Assembly: GCA_023441805.1 (NCBI GenBank) | Contig: JAEZNO010000025.1 | Coordinates: 89,823 to 153,822, forward strand | Length of the DNA: 64,000 nucleotides | Source of the DNA: Bacteroidota bacterium | Lineage (GTDB): Bacteria; Bacteroidota; Bacteroidia; Bacteroidales; Lentimicrobiaceae | Direction of reading: 5' to 3' | In this document: one piece after another, positions 26,465 through 35,374 of the stretch | Numbering within the stretch: the stretch's first letter is position 1 | How the letters are laid out: the number at the start of each line of letters is the position of its first letter | Made by a program: the position numbers and the translations under genes | Notes under the pieces: generated by a model | What the model was told of the DNA's origin: nothing | Seen by the model: only the letters and a program-made list of their open reading frames with translations | Database searches by the model: none

Positions 26465-28618
26465 TTAATGCATCCGCCTTACTCGGGTCACTCCCTTAAG
26501 TGATTCAATTTTCTTCATTAGAGAATCAACATGTTTTGAATCCCTAACACTGACCTTAATAAAGCCCTCAAATTTACCTTCTTTACTTTTAAAAGCAATA
26601 TTGCGCACATCGACTTTCATCTCGTTTGAAATAAGCTCAGTAATTGAATTCAGAATACCTAATTGGTCTATTCCGCTTATATGCAACGAAGAAATGAAAA
26701 ACGATCCTTCAGCTACTTTTGACCATTGTGCGTTCATTATACGGTATGGATACCTTGATTTTAAACGAGGTGCATTAGGGCATGTTATTCTATGAATTTT
26801 AATCCCTCCCCCATTCATGATAAAGCCAAAAATCTCATCACCCATAACAGGATTGCAACATCGGGCAAGGATATAGCCTTGTAGTTCAGCTGTTTCATTA
26901 ACCAAAATAGTGTTCTCTGCAGTGCGATCCGGATATTTAGGTGTTTCTTTTGGAAGGTGTTGATCTTGAGTACCTTTTACCCCACCTAACAATATATCTT
27001 TTATTTCAGAGGTTTCAATCTTATTGTCAGCAAGTTGTTGATAAAGTTGAAGTGCAGTATCGTATTTATAATGTGCAATGATTTTGCTGACTATTTCATC
27101 GTTGTAAGGCACTTTTAACTGACTGAGTTTTCTTTTTAAGATATCCTTACCAACTTCAGCCTGCTTGAATTCAGCTTCTTTTAAATATCTCTTAATTTTA
27201 CTCTTTGCACGAGAGGTGCTCACCCAATTTAGCCAGTCGTGATTTGGTGTCTGGTTTTTTGAAGTAATGATTTCCACCATATCACCATTTTTGAGCTTTT
27301 GTCGTATAGGCACCAATTTATGATTAACTCTGCCACCTGAACATCTTGAACCTATGACAGTATGCAGTTCGAATGCAAAATCAAGTACTGTGGCTCCTTC
27401 TTTCAGTTTGATTAGATCACCGGCAGGTGTAAAGACATAGATGATATTATCAGGTATTTTTGAAAGGAGTGTTTCATCCAAAAGAGATTCTTCACTTATA
27501 AGGGGATTCTCGAGTATCTCCCTTAAGTGATTCATCCATTCAGTAGTATTCTGCGTTACTTTATGTCCTTTATATCGCCAATGAGCCGCTTTCCCAAGTT
27601 CAGCATCCCTATCCATGCGTTGTGACCTAATCTGAATCTCTACCCACCTGCCGGTCTTATCTTTCACTGTTATATGTAGTGATTCGTATCCATTAGCCCG
27701 GGGAATCGTAATCCAATCCCTCATTCTGCTGGTCTCCGGACTATATAGATTAGTTACTACTGAATAAACTTTCCAGCAGTCTGCTTTTTCGTTGTGTGGT
27801 TCACTATCAGTTATAATCCTGATTGCAAAAAGGTCGTATATCTCATTGAAGGGTACCTTTTGCTTAAGCATTTTGTTATGGGTCGACGAAACCGATTTAG
27901 TCCGGCTTTTAATCGAATAGCTGATACCCATTCTGTCGAGGTCGGCTTTAATGGGTTCTATGAACTTCCTGATAAAGTCCTCGCTTTTATTTATTTCCGA
28001 TTGAATTTTTTGTTCAAGATCATGGTAGGTGAAAGGCTCTCTGAGTCGGAAAGTTATCTCCTCTAATTCTGATTTAATTTTATAGATCCCAAGTTTATGC
28101 GCAAGTGGTATGTAAATATTCGTTGCTTTCAACAGAGTATTATCAAGCACCGACTTACTCATTGACTCAGATTGTCTCAATAAACAAAGGTTATCAGCCA
28201 GAGCTATCAGAATGGCTCTTACATCAGTTGCAATGGCAAGCATAATGCCTGTGTAATTATCAGCATTTTCAATAATTCTCTCGGTAGGTAATTCATTTAT
28301 TTTCCTGAAGCTGTCTATTATTGGGCTGATTTCATTGAGCTTATTTTCTTTCAGGAAATTGCTAATGTTATCCCGATGAGGGTCAGTATAACAGAGTAAA
28401 GCACTTATTGCAGAAACAAACCCCAGACCCAATTCTTCAGTAACTATCTTTACCAGTCGATTAGTATAACTTGTAAGAGGTTCATTACACAATGAATTGA
28501 AACCATTGTATTCGAGGCATGCGAGTTTATATGCTTTCCTTATAATAGTTTTATCCTTATTTCCAGTAACAGGAAGGCACGAATCGAGTAGTTGCCGGTA
28601 TATTGGTTGAGTTTTCAA
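26465..28618 (-). CDS. RelA/SpoT-family (p)ppGpp synthetase with degenerate hydrolase domain
   Basis: The 717 residues have the long-RSH layout. The N-terminal HD-type domain (~20-180) has lost its signatures. Where active hydrolases have HPxxVA, LLHDxxED and ADRLHNMRT, this protein reads SYTNRLV (50-56), LLCYTDPHR and LADNLCLLRQS (140-150). The synthetase domain (~230-350) is conserved: YDLFAIRIIT, IPRANGYESLHITV, WVEIQIRSQRMD and AELGKAAHWRYKG. A TGS domain (IYVFTPAGDLIKLKEGATVL) and a C-terminal ACT domain follow. The protein should make the stringent-response alarmone but not degrade it, like RelA. A -7 element lies 26 bp upstream. A separate hydrolase gene would be needed elsewhere. Confidence 0.88.
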   Translation of the reverse strand: MKTQPIYRQLLDSCLPVTGNKDKTIIRKAYKLACLEYNGFNSLCNEPLTSYTNRLVKIVTEELGLGFVSAISALLCYTDPHRDNISNFLKENKLNEISPIIDSFRKINELPTERIIENADNYTGIMLAIATDVRAILIALADNLCLLRQSESMSKSVLDNTLLKATNIYIPLAHKLGIYKIKSELEEITFRLREPFTYHDLEQKIQSEINKSEDFIRKFIEPIKADLDRMGISYSIKSRTKSVSSTHNKMLKQKVPFNEIYDLFAIRIITDSEPHNEKADCWKVYSVVTNLYSPETSRMRDWITIPRANGYESLHITVKDKTGRWVEIQIRSQRMDRDAELGKAAHWRYKGHKVTQNTTEWMNHLREILENPLISEESLLDETLLSKIPDNIIYVFTPAGDLIKLKEGATVLDFAFELHTVIGSRCSGGRVNHKLVPIRQKLKNGDMVEIITSKNQTPNHDWLNWVSTSRAKSKIKRYLKEAEFKQAEVGKDILKRKLSQLKVPYNDEIVSKIIAHYKYDTALQLYQQLADNKIETSEIKDILLGGVKGTQDQHLPKETPKYPDRTAENTILVNETAELQGYILARCCNPVMGDEIFGFIMNGGGIKIHRITCPNAPRLKSRYPYRIMNAQWSKVAEGSFFISSLHISGIDQLGILNSITELISNEMKVDVRNIAFKSKEGKFEGFIKVSVRDSKHVDSLMKKIESLKGVTRVRRMH

Positions 28619-28644
28619 TCGCTTATCTGAGTAAGAATGATTAA

Positions 28645-28652
28645 CAAAATTA
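28645..28652 (-). promoter_or_regulatory. -7 promoter element (TAATTTTG) of the RelA-type gene
   Basis: Minus-strand TAnnTTTG match 26 bp before the ATG at 28618. Confidence 0.5.
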
Positions 28653-28663
28653 ATTTATTAATG

Positions 28664-28700
28664 TCAAAAAAAACGCCCCGGGGAAGTGACCGGGGCGTTT
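28664..28700 (-). terminator. Intrinsic terminator of the clpS-nfeD-floA operon
   Basis: An 11-bp GC-rich stem (AAACGCCCCGG with CCGGGGCGTTT) is followed, read leftward, by a T run. It lies 6 bp past the floA stop. Confidence 0.9.
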
Positions 28701-28706
28701 TATCTT

Positions 28707-29717
28707 TTATTTGATTGGAGCTTCGGGCCCCTTCGGTCCTCCCTTGGGTTTTGGTGGTTCAGATATCGATTCACGCATCTTAGTATCTGCCTGGATATTC
28801 TGAAACTTATAATAATCCATTATCCCCATATTCCCGGCTCTAAATGATTCAGCCATAGCAAGTGGGATTTCAGCTTCAGCTTCAATAACCTTAGCACGGG
28901 CTTCCTGAGCTTTAGCCTTCATTTCCTGTTCAAGAGCCACAGCCATTGCACGTCTCTCCTCAGCCTTAGCCTGAGCGATGTTCTTATCAGCATTAGCCTG
29001 GTCCATCTGGAGCTGGGCACCAATATTCTTTCCTACATCAATATCAGCTATATCAATAGAAAGGATTTCGAAAGCAGTACCAGAGTCTAAGCCTTTCGAC
29101 AATACTACTTTTGAAATAGAATCGGGATTTTCAAGTACAGCTTTATGAGATAGTGCTGAACCAATTGATGATACAACACCTTCACCAACCCTGGCAAGAA
29201 TAGTCTCTTCACCGGCACCTCCAACAAGTTGCTTAATATTAGCACGCACGGTCACACGGGCCTTTGCTATCAACTGAATACCATCTTTTGCTACAGCAGC
29301 AACCGGAGGTGTATTGATAACTTTAGGATTTACCGACATTTGGACAGCCTCAAATACATCACGACCTGCGAGGTCAATAGCTGTTGCTGCTTTGAAATTA
29401 AGCGGAATGTTTGCCTTATCAGCTGAGATAAGAGCATTAACCACCAACTTGACTCGTCCTCCGGCCAGATAATGTGCTTCAAGTTCATCTCTTGAGATTG
29501 TTAATCCGGCTTTTGTAGCATTGATCATGGCAGTAACAATAACTGATGGTGGTACTTTCCTCCATCTCATAAATACCAATTGCAGCAATGAAACCCTTAC
29601 CCCGGACAAGAGAGCAGAAAACCATAGCCCTACAGGAATGAAATAAAAAATAATCCATAAACCTATAATTGCGGCAATGGCAATAACGAAAATTAGCAGT
29701 ACGCTTGAATCTCCCAT
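28707..29717 (-). CDS. floA: Flotillin-like protein FloA
   Basis: FloA proteins scaffold functional membrane microdomains. The 336 residues contain a membrane hairpin near the N-terminus (about 7-30 and 30-50), then an SPFH/band-7-type domain ([40 protein letters not shown]). A long helical region rich in Ala, Glu and Lys ([20 protein letters not shown]) drives oligomerisation. The C-terminal tail is Pro/Lys/Gly-rich. The partner nfeD gene lies 6 bp upstream and clpS precedes it, so the three form one operon that ends at the hairpin just downstream. Confidence 0.93.
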   Translation of the reverse strand: MGDSSVLLIFVIAIAAIIGLWIIFYFIPVGLWFSALLSGVRVSLLQLVFMRWRKVPPSVIVTAMINATKAGLTISRDELEAHYLAGGRVKLVVNALISADKANIPLNFKAATAIDLAGRDVFEAVQMSVNPKVINTPPVAAVAKDGIQLIAKARVTVRANIKQLVGGAGEETILARVGEGVVSSIGSALSHKAVLENPDSISKVVLSKGLDSGTAFEILSIDIADIDVGKNIGAQLQMDQANADKNIAQAKAEERRAMAVALEQEMKAKAQEARAKVIEAEAEIPLAMAESFRAGNMGIMDYYKFQNIQADTKMRESISEPPKPKGGPKGPEAPIK

Positions 29718-29723
29718 GGTTAT

Positions 29724-30188
29724 TTATTTAAGTTTAACGAATATTTTGTTGTCTTCAATTTTGGTAATTAACAGTTCACTTTCCTGATCTATAAAATCAC
29801 CTGTAGTATGCACCTCATAAAGTTCATTATTAAAGAGTGCTGTTCCTGCAGGTGAAATCCTTGATATAGCCTTACCTGTATCACCTACATGTAATTTGTC
29901 GATCTCAATCTCGTTCACTCGCCCGGTTACGTTTGTGTGAAGCATCATTCTTTTCCATGTATTAGTCTTAAATGCTATTACAAAGGTGGCAGCTATGATG
30001 GCAATTGTGGCAATCACTATTATGTGCCCACGGCTGGAACCATAAATACTATATGCCTGCCATACTGAAAATACAATAAGCACTCCTCCTGCAATACCAA
30101 ATACCGAAGTACCGGGTATTACAAATATTTCAAGTAAAATAAGGATTAATCCAAGTAAAATAAGTAAAACAATAAGTGTCAGCGACAT
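29724..30188 (-). CDS. NfeD-like membrane protein
   Basis: The ~154-residue short-form NfeD protein has three or four transmembrane helices in its first 80 residues (LTLIVLLILLGLILILLEIF, VFGIAGGVLIVFSVWQA, IIVIATIAIIAATFVIAF). A C-terminal OB-fold domain follows (HVGDTGKAISRISPAGTALF, LLITKIEDNKIFVK). NfeD proteins are encoded next to flotillins and are thought to act with them, as here. I chose ATG 30188. The frame can extend to a TTG at 30215, but that adds nine unlikely residues and overlaps clpS. It is translationally close to floA (6 bp). Confidence 0.88.
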   Translation of the reverse strand: MSLTLIVLLILLGLILILLEIFVIPGTSVFGIAGGVLIVFSVWQAYSIYGSSRGHIIVIATIAIIAATFVIAFKTNTWKRMMLHTNVTGRVNEIEIDKLHVGDTGKAISRISPAGTALFNNELYEVHTTGDFIDQESELLITKIEDNKIFVKLK

Positions 30189-30207
30189 ACATGTATTATT
30201 TTTGCAA

Positions 30208-30480
30208 TTATTCAATTGAAACTGTCAATCCCCTTGAGGTAAGTGCCTCATACATAGGTTTTAATTCATCAAACTGTCCTGAAATAACTCCACACCTGCC
30301 CTTTTCATGAGCAATCAGCGTAATCTGTTCAGCCTGAATAGGTTCTATCCCACAAACTTCTATTATACACTCGGTTACAAAAACAAAATCATTGACATCA
30401 TCATTAAAAAGAACCAGTTCATATTCGAGTGTTTGTAGTTCTTTTAAGCCTGTTTCGAGCGATTCTTTTTCCTTAACCAT
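30208..30480 (-). CDS. clpS: ATP-dependent Clp protease adaptor ClpS
   Basis: The 90-residue protein has the ClpS core: YELVLFNDDVNDFVFV, then AEQITLIAHEKGRCGV and EALTSRGLTVSIE. ClpS delivers N-end-rule substrates to the Clp unfoldase. The NDD and HEKG positions of the binding pocket are present. It is the first gene of the operon with nfeD (19-bp gap) and floA. The likely partner ClpC is at 14464-17013. Confidence 0.92.
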   Translation of the reverse strand: MVKEKESLETGLKELQTLEYELVLFNDDVNDFVFVTECIIEVCGIEPIQAEQITLIAHEKGRCGVISGQFDELKPMYEALTSRGLTVSIE

Positions 30481-30598
30481 AATGCGCCACTTAATTATGT
30501 TATAAAAGTAAGAGATTTTGCGATATACACATATTATCTCCTGTAAAAATAATAAGAGTTGTTTTTAATTAACAAGAGGCATGCCCGTTTTTATATTT

Positions 30599-30606
30599 TA
30601 ACTTTG
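30599..30606 (+). promoter_or_regulatory. -7 promoter element (TAACTTTG) of the Nudix gene
   Basis: Exact TAnnTTTG match 25 bp before the ATG at 30632. Confidence 0.5.
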
Positions 30607-30631
30607 AGGCTTTCTATTGGTTGACTAAAAT

Positions 30632-31276
30632 ATGAACTTACAACACTTCGATTTTTTCATAAAGGATCTAACAAAGGCACTTACATTTCCATTACCGGGC
30701 GAAAAAGCACATGAATATCTTGCTCCTGAACTCCGAAAAGAGCAAATGAAGTTGATGCCTGACTTAAGTAAAGCTCAACCGAGCAGTGTATTGCTTCTTT
30801 TCTATCCTGGCAAGGATAATCAGCCTTTGTTGGTTTTCACAAAACGAGTTGAGTACAAAGGTGTTCACAGTGGACAGATTTCATTCCCCGGTGGGAAGGC
30901 TGAGACTTTTGATAAAGATATATTTGATACAGCCTATCGTGAAACCTGGGAAGAGATAGGTGTGAGAAGAGAGAATATTTCAACAGTCGGTACTTTATCA
31001 GAATTATATGTTCCTCCCAGTAATTTTATGATCTATCCGGTTATTGGGGCTATGAACGAAGAGCCGGTGTTCAATATTGATAAGAATGAAGTAGCTGAGA
31101 TTATAACAGTTCCGCTTACCTTTTTTACAGAAAAAAAATCAATCGGAAGTTATTCAGTAGTTACTTTTGATATGATGACAATGTCGGTGCCGGGTTACAT
31201 GGTCAACGGAAATCTTATTTGGGGAGCTACAGCAATGATTTTAAGTGAGCTGGTGTCAGTTGTTTTAGCCAACTAA
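30632..31276 (+). CDS. Nudix hydrolase, CoA pyrophosphatase-like
   Basis: The 214-residue protein contains a Nudix box (GGKAETF...TAYRETWEEIGV) with the metal-binding RExxEE core as RETWEEIG. The preceding segment GVHSGQISFPGG and the 200-residue length are typical of the NudL/PCD1 group, which hydrolyses CoA and its derivatives. There is no signal peptide, so it is cytoplasmic. The substrate assignment rests on subgroup resemblance only. It is monocistronic with its own -7 element. Confidence 0.85.
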   Translation: MNLQHFDFFIKDLTKALTFPLPGEKAHEYLAPELRKEQMKLMPDLSKAQPSSVLLLFYPGKDNQPLLVFTKRVEYKGVHSGQISFPGGKAETFDKDIFDTAYRETWEEIGVRRENISTVGTLSELYVPPSNFMIYPVIGAMNEEPVFNIDKNEVAEIITVPLTFFTEKKSIGSYSVVTFDMMTMSVPGYMVNGNLIWGATAMILSELVSVVLAN

Positions 31277-31309
31277 AGATAAGAGTTAGCAGCTATTCTC
31301 AAATACTGA

Positions 31310-31741
31310 CTATTCGGAGGTAGCATTATCTAATATGATAACTTCGTATTTGATATCGACAGATTTCTTGAGCATTGCAGTAACCCCGCAATATTTATTC
31401 TGTGAAAGCTCAATTGCCTTTATCAGTGAATCACGGTTAAGTCCTTCGCCTTTGAATATATATTTCAGAACAATCGTCTCATAGACTTTGGGATGTGTAT
31501 CAGAAAGATCACCCTCCACTTCTATTTTAAGCGACTTCAGGTTCATTCTCATCTTACGGGCAATGATAACAATATCTACTGCTGTACAACTTCCAAGGGA
31601 ACCCAAGAGAAGCTTCTTTGGAGAAATACCACTGCTTTTCTCTCCTGCATCTATGTGAGAATCTGCTATGACTTGATTTCCGTCAGATTCGATTGAAAAT
31701 GCAAGATTATCCAACCAGTTGATCTCCAGATTATGTTTCAT
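31310..31741 (-). CDS. OsmC/Ohr family protein
   Basis: The 143 residues match OsmC-type thiol peroxidases or relatives: SPKKLLLGSLGSCTAVDIVI holds the first redox Cys, and SQNKYCGVTAMLKKS holds the second. OsmC and Ohr reduce organic peroxides through this Cys pair, but some paralogues have other roles. The start ATG overlaps the stop of the upstream thioesterase gene by four bases (ATGA), so the two are translationally coupled. Confidence 0.88.
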   Translation of the reverse strand: MKHNLEINWLDNLAFSIESDGNQVIADSHIDAGEKSSGISPKKLLLGSLGSCTAVDIVIIARKMRMNLKSLKIEVEGDLSDTHPKVYETIVLKYIFKGEGLNRDSLIKAIELSQNKYCGVTAMLKKSVDIKYEVIILDNATSE

Positions 31742-32232
31742 TTCAGAGTCTTTATTTGAGGTTTATAGAATTCAGCCTTTCCGGGGTACCAGAATCTATG
31801 TTTTGCCACCTCTTGCGAAAATGTAAAGTACTTTATTATCCCTTCAGTACATAATTCCATCTTACTATTAAACAGATGTGCTTCAATTACAGCAATGTTT
31901 CTTTTCATTTCCAGTAATCTGGCCTTCAGATGAATGTTGCCTTCATTTACTTTGACAGGATGCCGTAATTTGAAATCCATTTCGCAAGTGACTCCCGAAG
32001 TATCTAATTTTACGAAGACTAACCAACTTGCTATTTCATCAAGCAAAGTAGCCTGTATACCTCCATGCAATGTATTAAGCCAGCCCTGGAAGTGCTCTTT
32101 GGGTTCCCATACTGCTGTAACATAGTCATCCTCTTCAACAAATTTCAGCTGAAGTCCATGTTCATTGTCAGGTGAGCATCCAAAACACTGGTAGCCATCA
32201 AGCTTAACAAAAGGATTATAGAGCTTTTTCAT
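31738..32232 (-). CDS. PaaI-type hotdog-fold thioesterase
   Basis: The ~164-residue protein has the hotdog-fold signature WLNTLHGGIQATLLDEIASW, in which HGG..DE contributes to thioester binding. The conserved N-terminus GYQCFGCSPDNEHGLQLKF is seen in a broad bacterial subgroup. It probably hydrolyses an acyl-CoA whose identity is unknown. I prefer ATG 32232, which matches that N-terminal pattern, over 32244. Either start overlaps the 3' end of rimO. It lies between rimO and osmC in an overlapping operon. Confidence 0.8.
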   Translation of the reverse strand: MKKLYNPFVKLDGYQCFGCSPDNEHGLQLKFVEEDDYVTAVWEPKEHFQGWLNTLHGGIQATLLDEIASWLVFVKLDTSGVTCEMDFKLRHPVKVNEGNIHLKARLLEMKRNIAVIEAHLFNSKMELCTEGIIKYFTFSQEVAKHRFWYPGKAEFYKPQIKTLK

Positions 32233-33562
32233 TCCAATCTTCAATTATTTCTCCATAAATGTCATAGGTGTCGTAACCTGTGATTTTGACCTTCACAAAT
32301 TTACCCGGTTCAGTGATAGAAATATTATTAACTGAATCTTTGACTGTTATAATTACTTCATTATCAACTTCAGGCGAATCATACTCTGTTCGTCCAATCC
32401 AGTCATCACCGACTTTCTTATCCAGCAGTACCTTTAATTCCTTACCTGTTAATGATGCATTAAATTGCTCAGAGATAGTCTGTTGTAGTGTCATTATCTT
32501 CTCAGTCCGTCTGGCTTTGACTGCCGGTCTGACATTATCAGATAGATTGTAGGCGTCAGTATTTTCCTCATGTGAATAAGAGAATACACCGAGACGCTCA
32601 AACCGAATATCTTCAACGAACTTGTAAAGTTCATTAAATTCTTCGGTTGTTTCATCGGGGTATCCTACTATCAGGCTTGTTCTGATAGCAATTCCCGGTA
32701 CGGTAGTACGTATCTTTTCAACCAATTCACGAGTTTTGGCTCCATTGAGACCCCGCTTCATTGATTTAAGAATACGATCATTAATATGTTGTAGCGGTAT
32801 GTCGATATACTTACAAACTTTCGGATTGTCGCGAATAATCTCCAGAAGTTCAACAGGAAATCCCAATGGATAAGCGTAATGAAGCCTTATCCATTCAATT
32901 CCGGTAACTTCGGAAAGTAGATTAATCAATTGAGGAAGAGCTTTCTGCCCATATATATCTGTACCATAAGCTGTAAGATCCTGAGCAATAAGGATAAGCT
33001 CTTTTACACCTGACTTAGCAAGGAATTCAGCTTCTTTGATAAGCGTTTCAATAGGTTTGGAGATATTTTTACCCCTTATGGCGGGAATTGCACAAAAACT
33101 ACATCTATGGTCACATCCTTCAGAAGTTTTCAGATATGCATAATGCGAAGGAGTTGTGATAATTCGTTCGCTTAGCAACTCTTGCCTGAATGGTGCATTC
33201 ATATCCTGAAGTATCTGATTAAGATCATTTACACCGTAAATGCCATCAACTTCAGGGATTTCGATTTTTAACTCCTCTCTGTATCGCTCTGAAAGGCAAC
33301 CCATAACATATAACTGTCCAATTTTGCCTTCCTTTCTGAGTTCTGACCAATGCAGAATAGTGTTAATTGATTCCTCTTTTGCATCATTTATAAAACCACA
33401 AGTGTTGATAATAATCACTTCAGCCTCTTTATTAGAGTCGTGATGGATTTCAAAACCTGCTGCTTTTAATTGCCGCATCATGAACTCAGAATCTATAAGA
33501 TTTTTAGAACATCCGAGCGTAACTACATTTACAGATCTATGATTTGCGAGTTTTGTCTTCAA
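32216..33562 (-). CDS. rimO: Ribosomal protein S12 methylthiotransferase RimO
   Basis: RimO adds a methylthio group to an aspartate of ribosomal protein S12. In the 448 residues, Cys18, Cys55 and Cys89 of the N-terminal domain ligate the auxiliary [4Fe-4S] cluster. The radical SAM motif CDHRCSFC holds Cys150, Cys154 and Cys157, and a C-terminal TRAM domain follows (KELKVLLDKKVGD onward). RSVNVVTLGCSKNLIDSE distinguishes RimO from MiaB. It heads an operon with the thioesterase and OsmC genes. The 170 bp upstream, toward ftsY, contains no recognisable gene. Confidence 0.95.
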   Translation of the reverse strand: MKTKLANHRSVNVVTLGCSKNLIDSEFMMRQLKAAGFEIHHDSNKEAEVIIINTCGFINDAKEESINTILHWSELRKEGKIGQLYVMGCLSERYREELKIEIPEVDGIYGVNDLNQILQDMNAPFRQELLSERIITTPSHYAYLKTSEGCDHRCSFCAIPAIRGKNISKPIETLIKEAEFLAKSGVKELILIAQDLTAYGTDIYGQKALPQLINLLSEVTGIEWIRLHYAYPLGFPVELLEIIRDNPKVCKYIDIPLQHINDRILKSMKRGLNGAKTRELVEKIRTTVPGIAIRTSLIVGYPDETTEEFNELYKFVEDIRFERLGVFSYSHEENTDAYNLSDNVRPAVKARRTEKIMTLQQTISEQFNASLTGKELKVLLDKKVGDDWIGRTEYDSPEVDNEVIITVKDSVNNISITEPGKFVKVKITGYDTYDIYGEIIEDWNEKAL

Positions 33563-33734
33563 TGATGAATGTATTTTCTGTATTAAATAAATGAACGAAT
33601 TGTCAAGGTTACTATAGCCAACTGTTACATAATATAACAGGTTAACACATAATTAAGGTAAGCCTGATTACTGACGGCTAAATTAGTCATTCAGTGGAAG
33701 GTAGAGGATATTAAACTAAAAATAAGGTAGTGGT

Positions 33735-34697
33735 TTAAGCCTCTGAATTAAATAACGAATCGACGAACTCCTCTTTAATAAAAGGTTGCAGGTCAGTCAT
33801 CTTTTCTCCTATCCCAATGTATTTAACGGGGACTCTGAATTGGTCGCTTATTCCGATAACAACACCACCTTTTGCAGTTCCGTCGAGTTTAGTCAGGGCG
33901 AGTGCATTGACCTCAGTTGCTGCTGTAAACTGACGGGCTTGTTCAATTGCATTTTGACCCGTAGAAGCGTCCAGTACCAGGAGAACCTCATCAGGAGCAT
34001 CCGGCAGTAGTTTTTGCATGACCTTTCTGATCTTTGATAACTCATTCATCAGATTTACTTTATTATGCAATCGACCGGCTGTATCGATAATCAAAACATC
34101 AGCCTGCCTAGATATTGCTGATTTTAAAGCATCATAAGCTACAGAAGCCGGGTCGGCTCCCATACCCTGTGAAATGCAGGGAACCCCTACCCTGTCAGCC
34201 CATATCTCCAATTGTGAAACTGCAGCGGCCCTGAAAGTATCTGCAGCCCCAAGGACAACATTTTTACCGGCTTTCTTGAATTGATAGGCAAGTTTACCAA
34301 TGGTAGTTGTTTTACCGACACCATTGACTCCAACTACCATTATTACATAAGGTTGTGGTCTCTTAGGAAAATCAAATTCCTTAATTAGCTGCGGGTGTTC
34401 GGTTTCATCGAGCAAAGCAATTACTTCCTCACGCAATATTCTATTAAGTTCACTGACTCCCAGATATTTATCGCGTGCGACTCTTTTTTCGATACGTTCA
34501 ATAATCCGAAGAGTGGTTTCAACACCTACATCAGATGTGACAAGAATTTCTTCAAGATTATCAAGGACATCTTCGTCAACTGTTGATTTGCCGGCTACAG
34601 CCTTTGAAATTTTGCTGAAAAAGTTGTCTTTGGTTTTCTCCAGGCCCTTGTCAAGCTCTTGTTTTTTTTCTTTTGTAAAGAAGGAAAATAGACCCAT
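33735..34697 (-). CDS. ftsY: Signal recognition particle receptor FtsY
   Basis: FtsY is the membrane receptor GTPase for the signal recognition particle. The 320 residues include a short N-domain, and the NG GTPase has P-loop GVNGVGKTTTIGKLA, DTFRAAAVSQLEIWADR, DTAGRLHNKVNLMNEL and TKLDGTAKGG. The acidic A-domain seen in E. coli is reduced to a few residues, as in many Bacteroidota. A -7 element lies 26 bp upstream, and the DUF4295-rpmG pair is 127 bp upstream behind a hairpin. Confidence 0.96.
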   Translation of the reverse strand: MGLFSFFTKEKKQELDKGLEKTKDNFFSKISKAVAGKSTVDEDVLDNLEEILVTSDVGVETTLRIIERIEKRVARDKYLGVSELNRILREEVIALLDETEHPQLIKEFDFPKRPQPYVIMVVGVNGVGKTTTIGKLAYQFKKAGKNVVLGAADTFRAAAVSQLEIWADRVGVPCISQGMGADPASVAYDALKSAISRQADVLIIDTAGRLHNKVNLMNELSKIRKVMQKLLPDAPDEVLLVLDASTGQNAIEQARQFTAATEVNALALTKLDGTAKGGVVIGISDQFRVPVKYIGIGEKMTDLQPFIKEEFVDSLFNSEA

Positions 34698-34723
34698 AAT
34701 AGAGTAATTCGAAATATAAATGA

Positions 34724-34731
34724 CAAATGTA
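34724..34731 (-). promoter_or_regulatory. -7 promoter element (TACATTTG) of ftsY
   Basis: Minus-strand TAnnTTTG match 26 bp before the ftsY ATG. Confidence 0.5.
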
Positions 34732-34766
34732 AAGAAAAGGAATAGATCAGGATGTATTAAAATACA

Positions 34767-34806
34767 AAACAGGATCTTTCCTAATTAACAAGAAAAGACC
34801 CTGTTT
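34767..34806 (-). terminator. Probable terminator after rpmG-DUF4295
   Basis: A 13-bp stem with one mismatch (34767-34779 with 34794-34806) and a 14-base loop, followed leftward by TTTTGTATT. It separates DUF4295 from ftsY. Confidence 0.6.
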
Positions 34807-34824
34807 ATATTATGCCTTAAAGGC

Positions 34825-34980
34825 TTATTTTTTCGAAAGGAAATCTTTAACCATATCGTTAGGTACGATGGTTTCTTTAAAAGAGTAGGCACCTGTTTTT
34901 TCTGACCTAACCATTCTGATAACCTTTGCAAAATCTTTACCCGATGATGTTCTGAGGGTAGCAACAACTTTCTTTGCCAT
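34825..34980 (-). CDS. DUF4295 small basic protein
   Basis: This 51-residue frame (MAKKVVATLRTSSGKDF at the N-terminus, NDMVKDFLSKK at the C-terminus) matches the tiny DUF4295 proteins that sit between rpmG and ftsY in Bacteroidota. The start is nine bases after the rpmG stop, so the two are co-transcribed. The product is lysine-rich with no signal peptide. Its constant company with ribosomal protein genes suggests a ribosome-linked role, which is inference. A longer out-of-frame reading at 34785-34967 is only its shadow. Confidence 0.88.
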   Translation of the reverse strand: MAKKVVATLRTSSGKDFAKVIRMVRSEKTGAYSFKETIVPNDMVKDFLSKK

Positions 34981-34989
34981 GGTGCTTTA

Positions 34990-35178
34990 TTATTTAATTT
35001 CTTTGTGAATAGTCATTTTACGGAGAATAGGATTATATTTCTTAATCTCTAATCTTTCAGGTGTATTCTTCTTGTTCTTAGTGGTGATATACCTCGAGGT
35101 GCCCGGCATACCGCTGGCTTTATGTTCAGTACACTCTAAAATCACCTGAATTCGTGCTTCTTTACTTTTCTTAGCCAT
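34990..35178 (-). CDS. rpmG: 50S ribosomal protein L33 (bL33)
   Basis: The 62 residues match bL33: [40 protein letters not shown] and LRKMTIHKE. Only one Cys is present and no CxxC pair, so this is the zinc-independent form. Its gene is followed by DUF4295 nine bases later. rpmB (L28), often directly upstream in related genomes, is missing here: upstream lies a promoter and then the divergent xerD. Confidence 0.95.
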   Translation of the reverse strand: MAKKSKEARIQVILECTEHKASGMPGTSRYITTKNKKNTPERLEIKKYNPILRKMTIHKEIK

Positions 35179-35206
35179 TGTATTAAGCCTTTAATTTTTA
35201 GGACTG

Positions 35207-35214
35207 CAAAAATA
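35207..35214 (-). promoter_or_regulatory. Promoter of rpmG-DUF4295 (-33 TTG, -7 TATTTTTG)
   Basis: Minus-strand TATTTTTG matches TAnnTTTG, and a TTG at 35234-35236 stands 19 bp upstream. A second match, TATATTTG, abuts it at 35215-35222. Confidence 0.6.
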
Positions 35215-35374
35215 CAAATATAATTCAATCAAACAAGACGTCTCGTAAAAAATATCACGCTTAATCCAAAAATTACACCTCTATACTTCAAATAAACGTA
35301 CTAAGTGCTGTCGTTTATTGTATTTTCGCACAAAAGAATATAGGTAACTTCTTATTATATCTGAATAAGCTGCA

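Noticed and set aside
34785..34967. A 60-codon minus-strand frame between ftsY and rpmG
   Set aside because: It is the wrong frame of the DUF4295 gene at 34825-34980, whose translation matches a known small protein.
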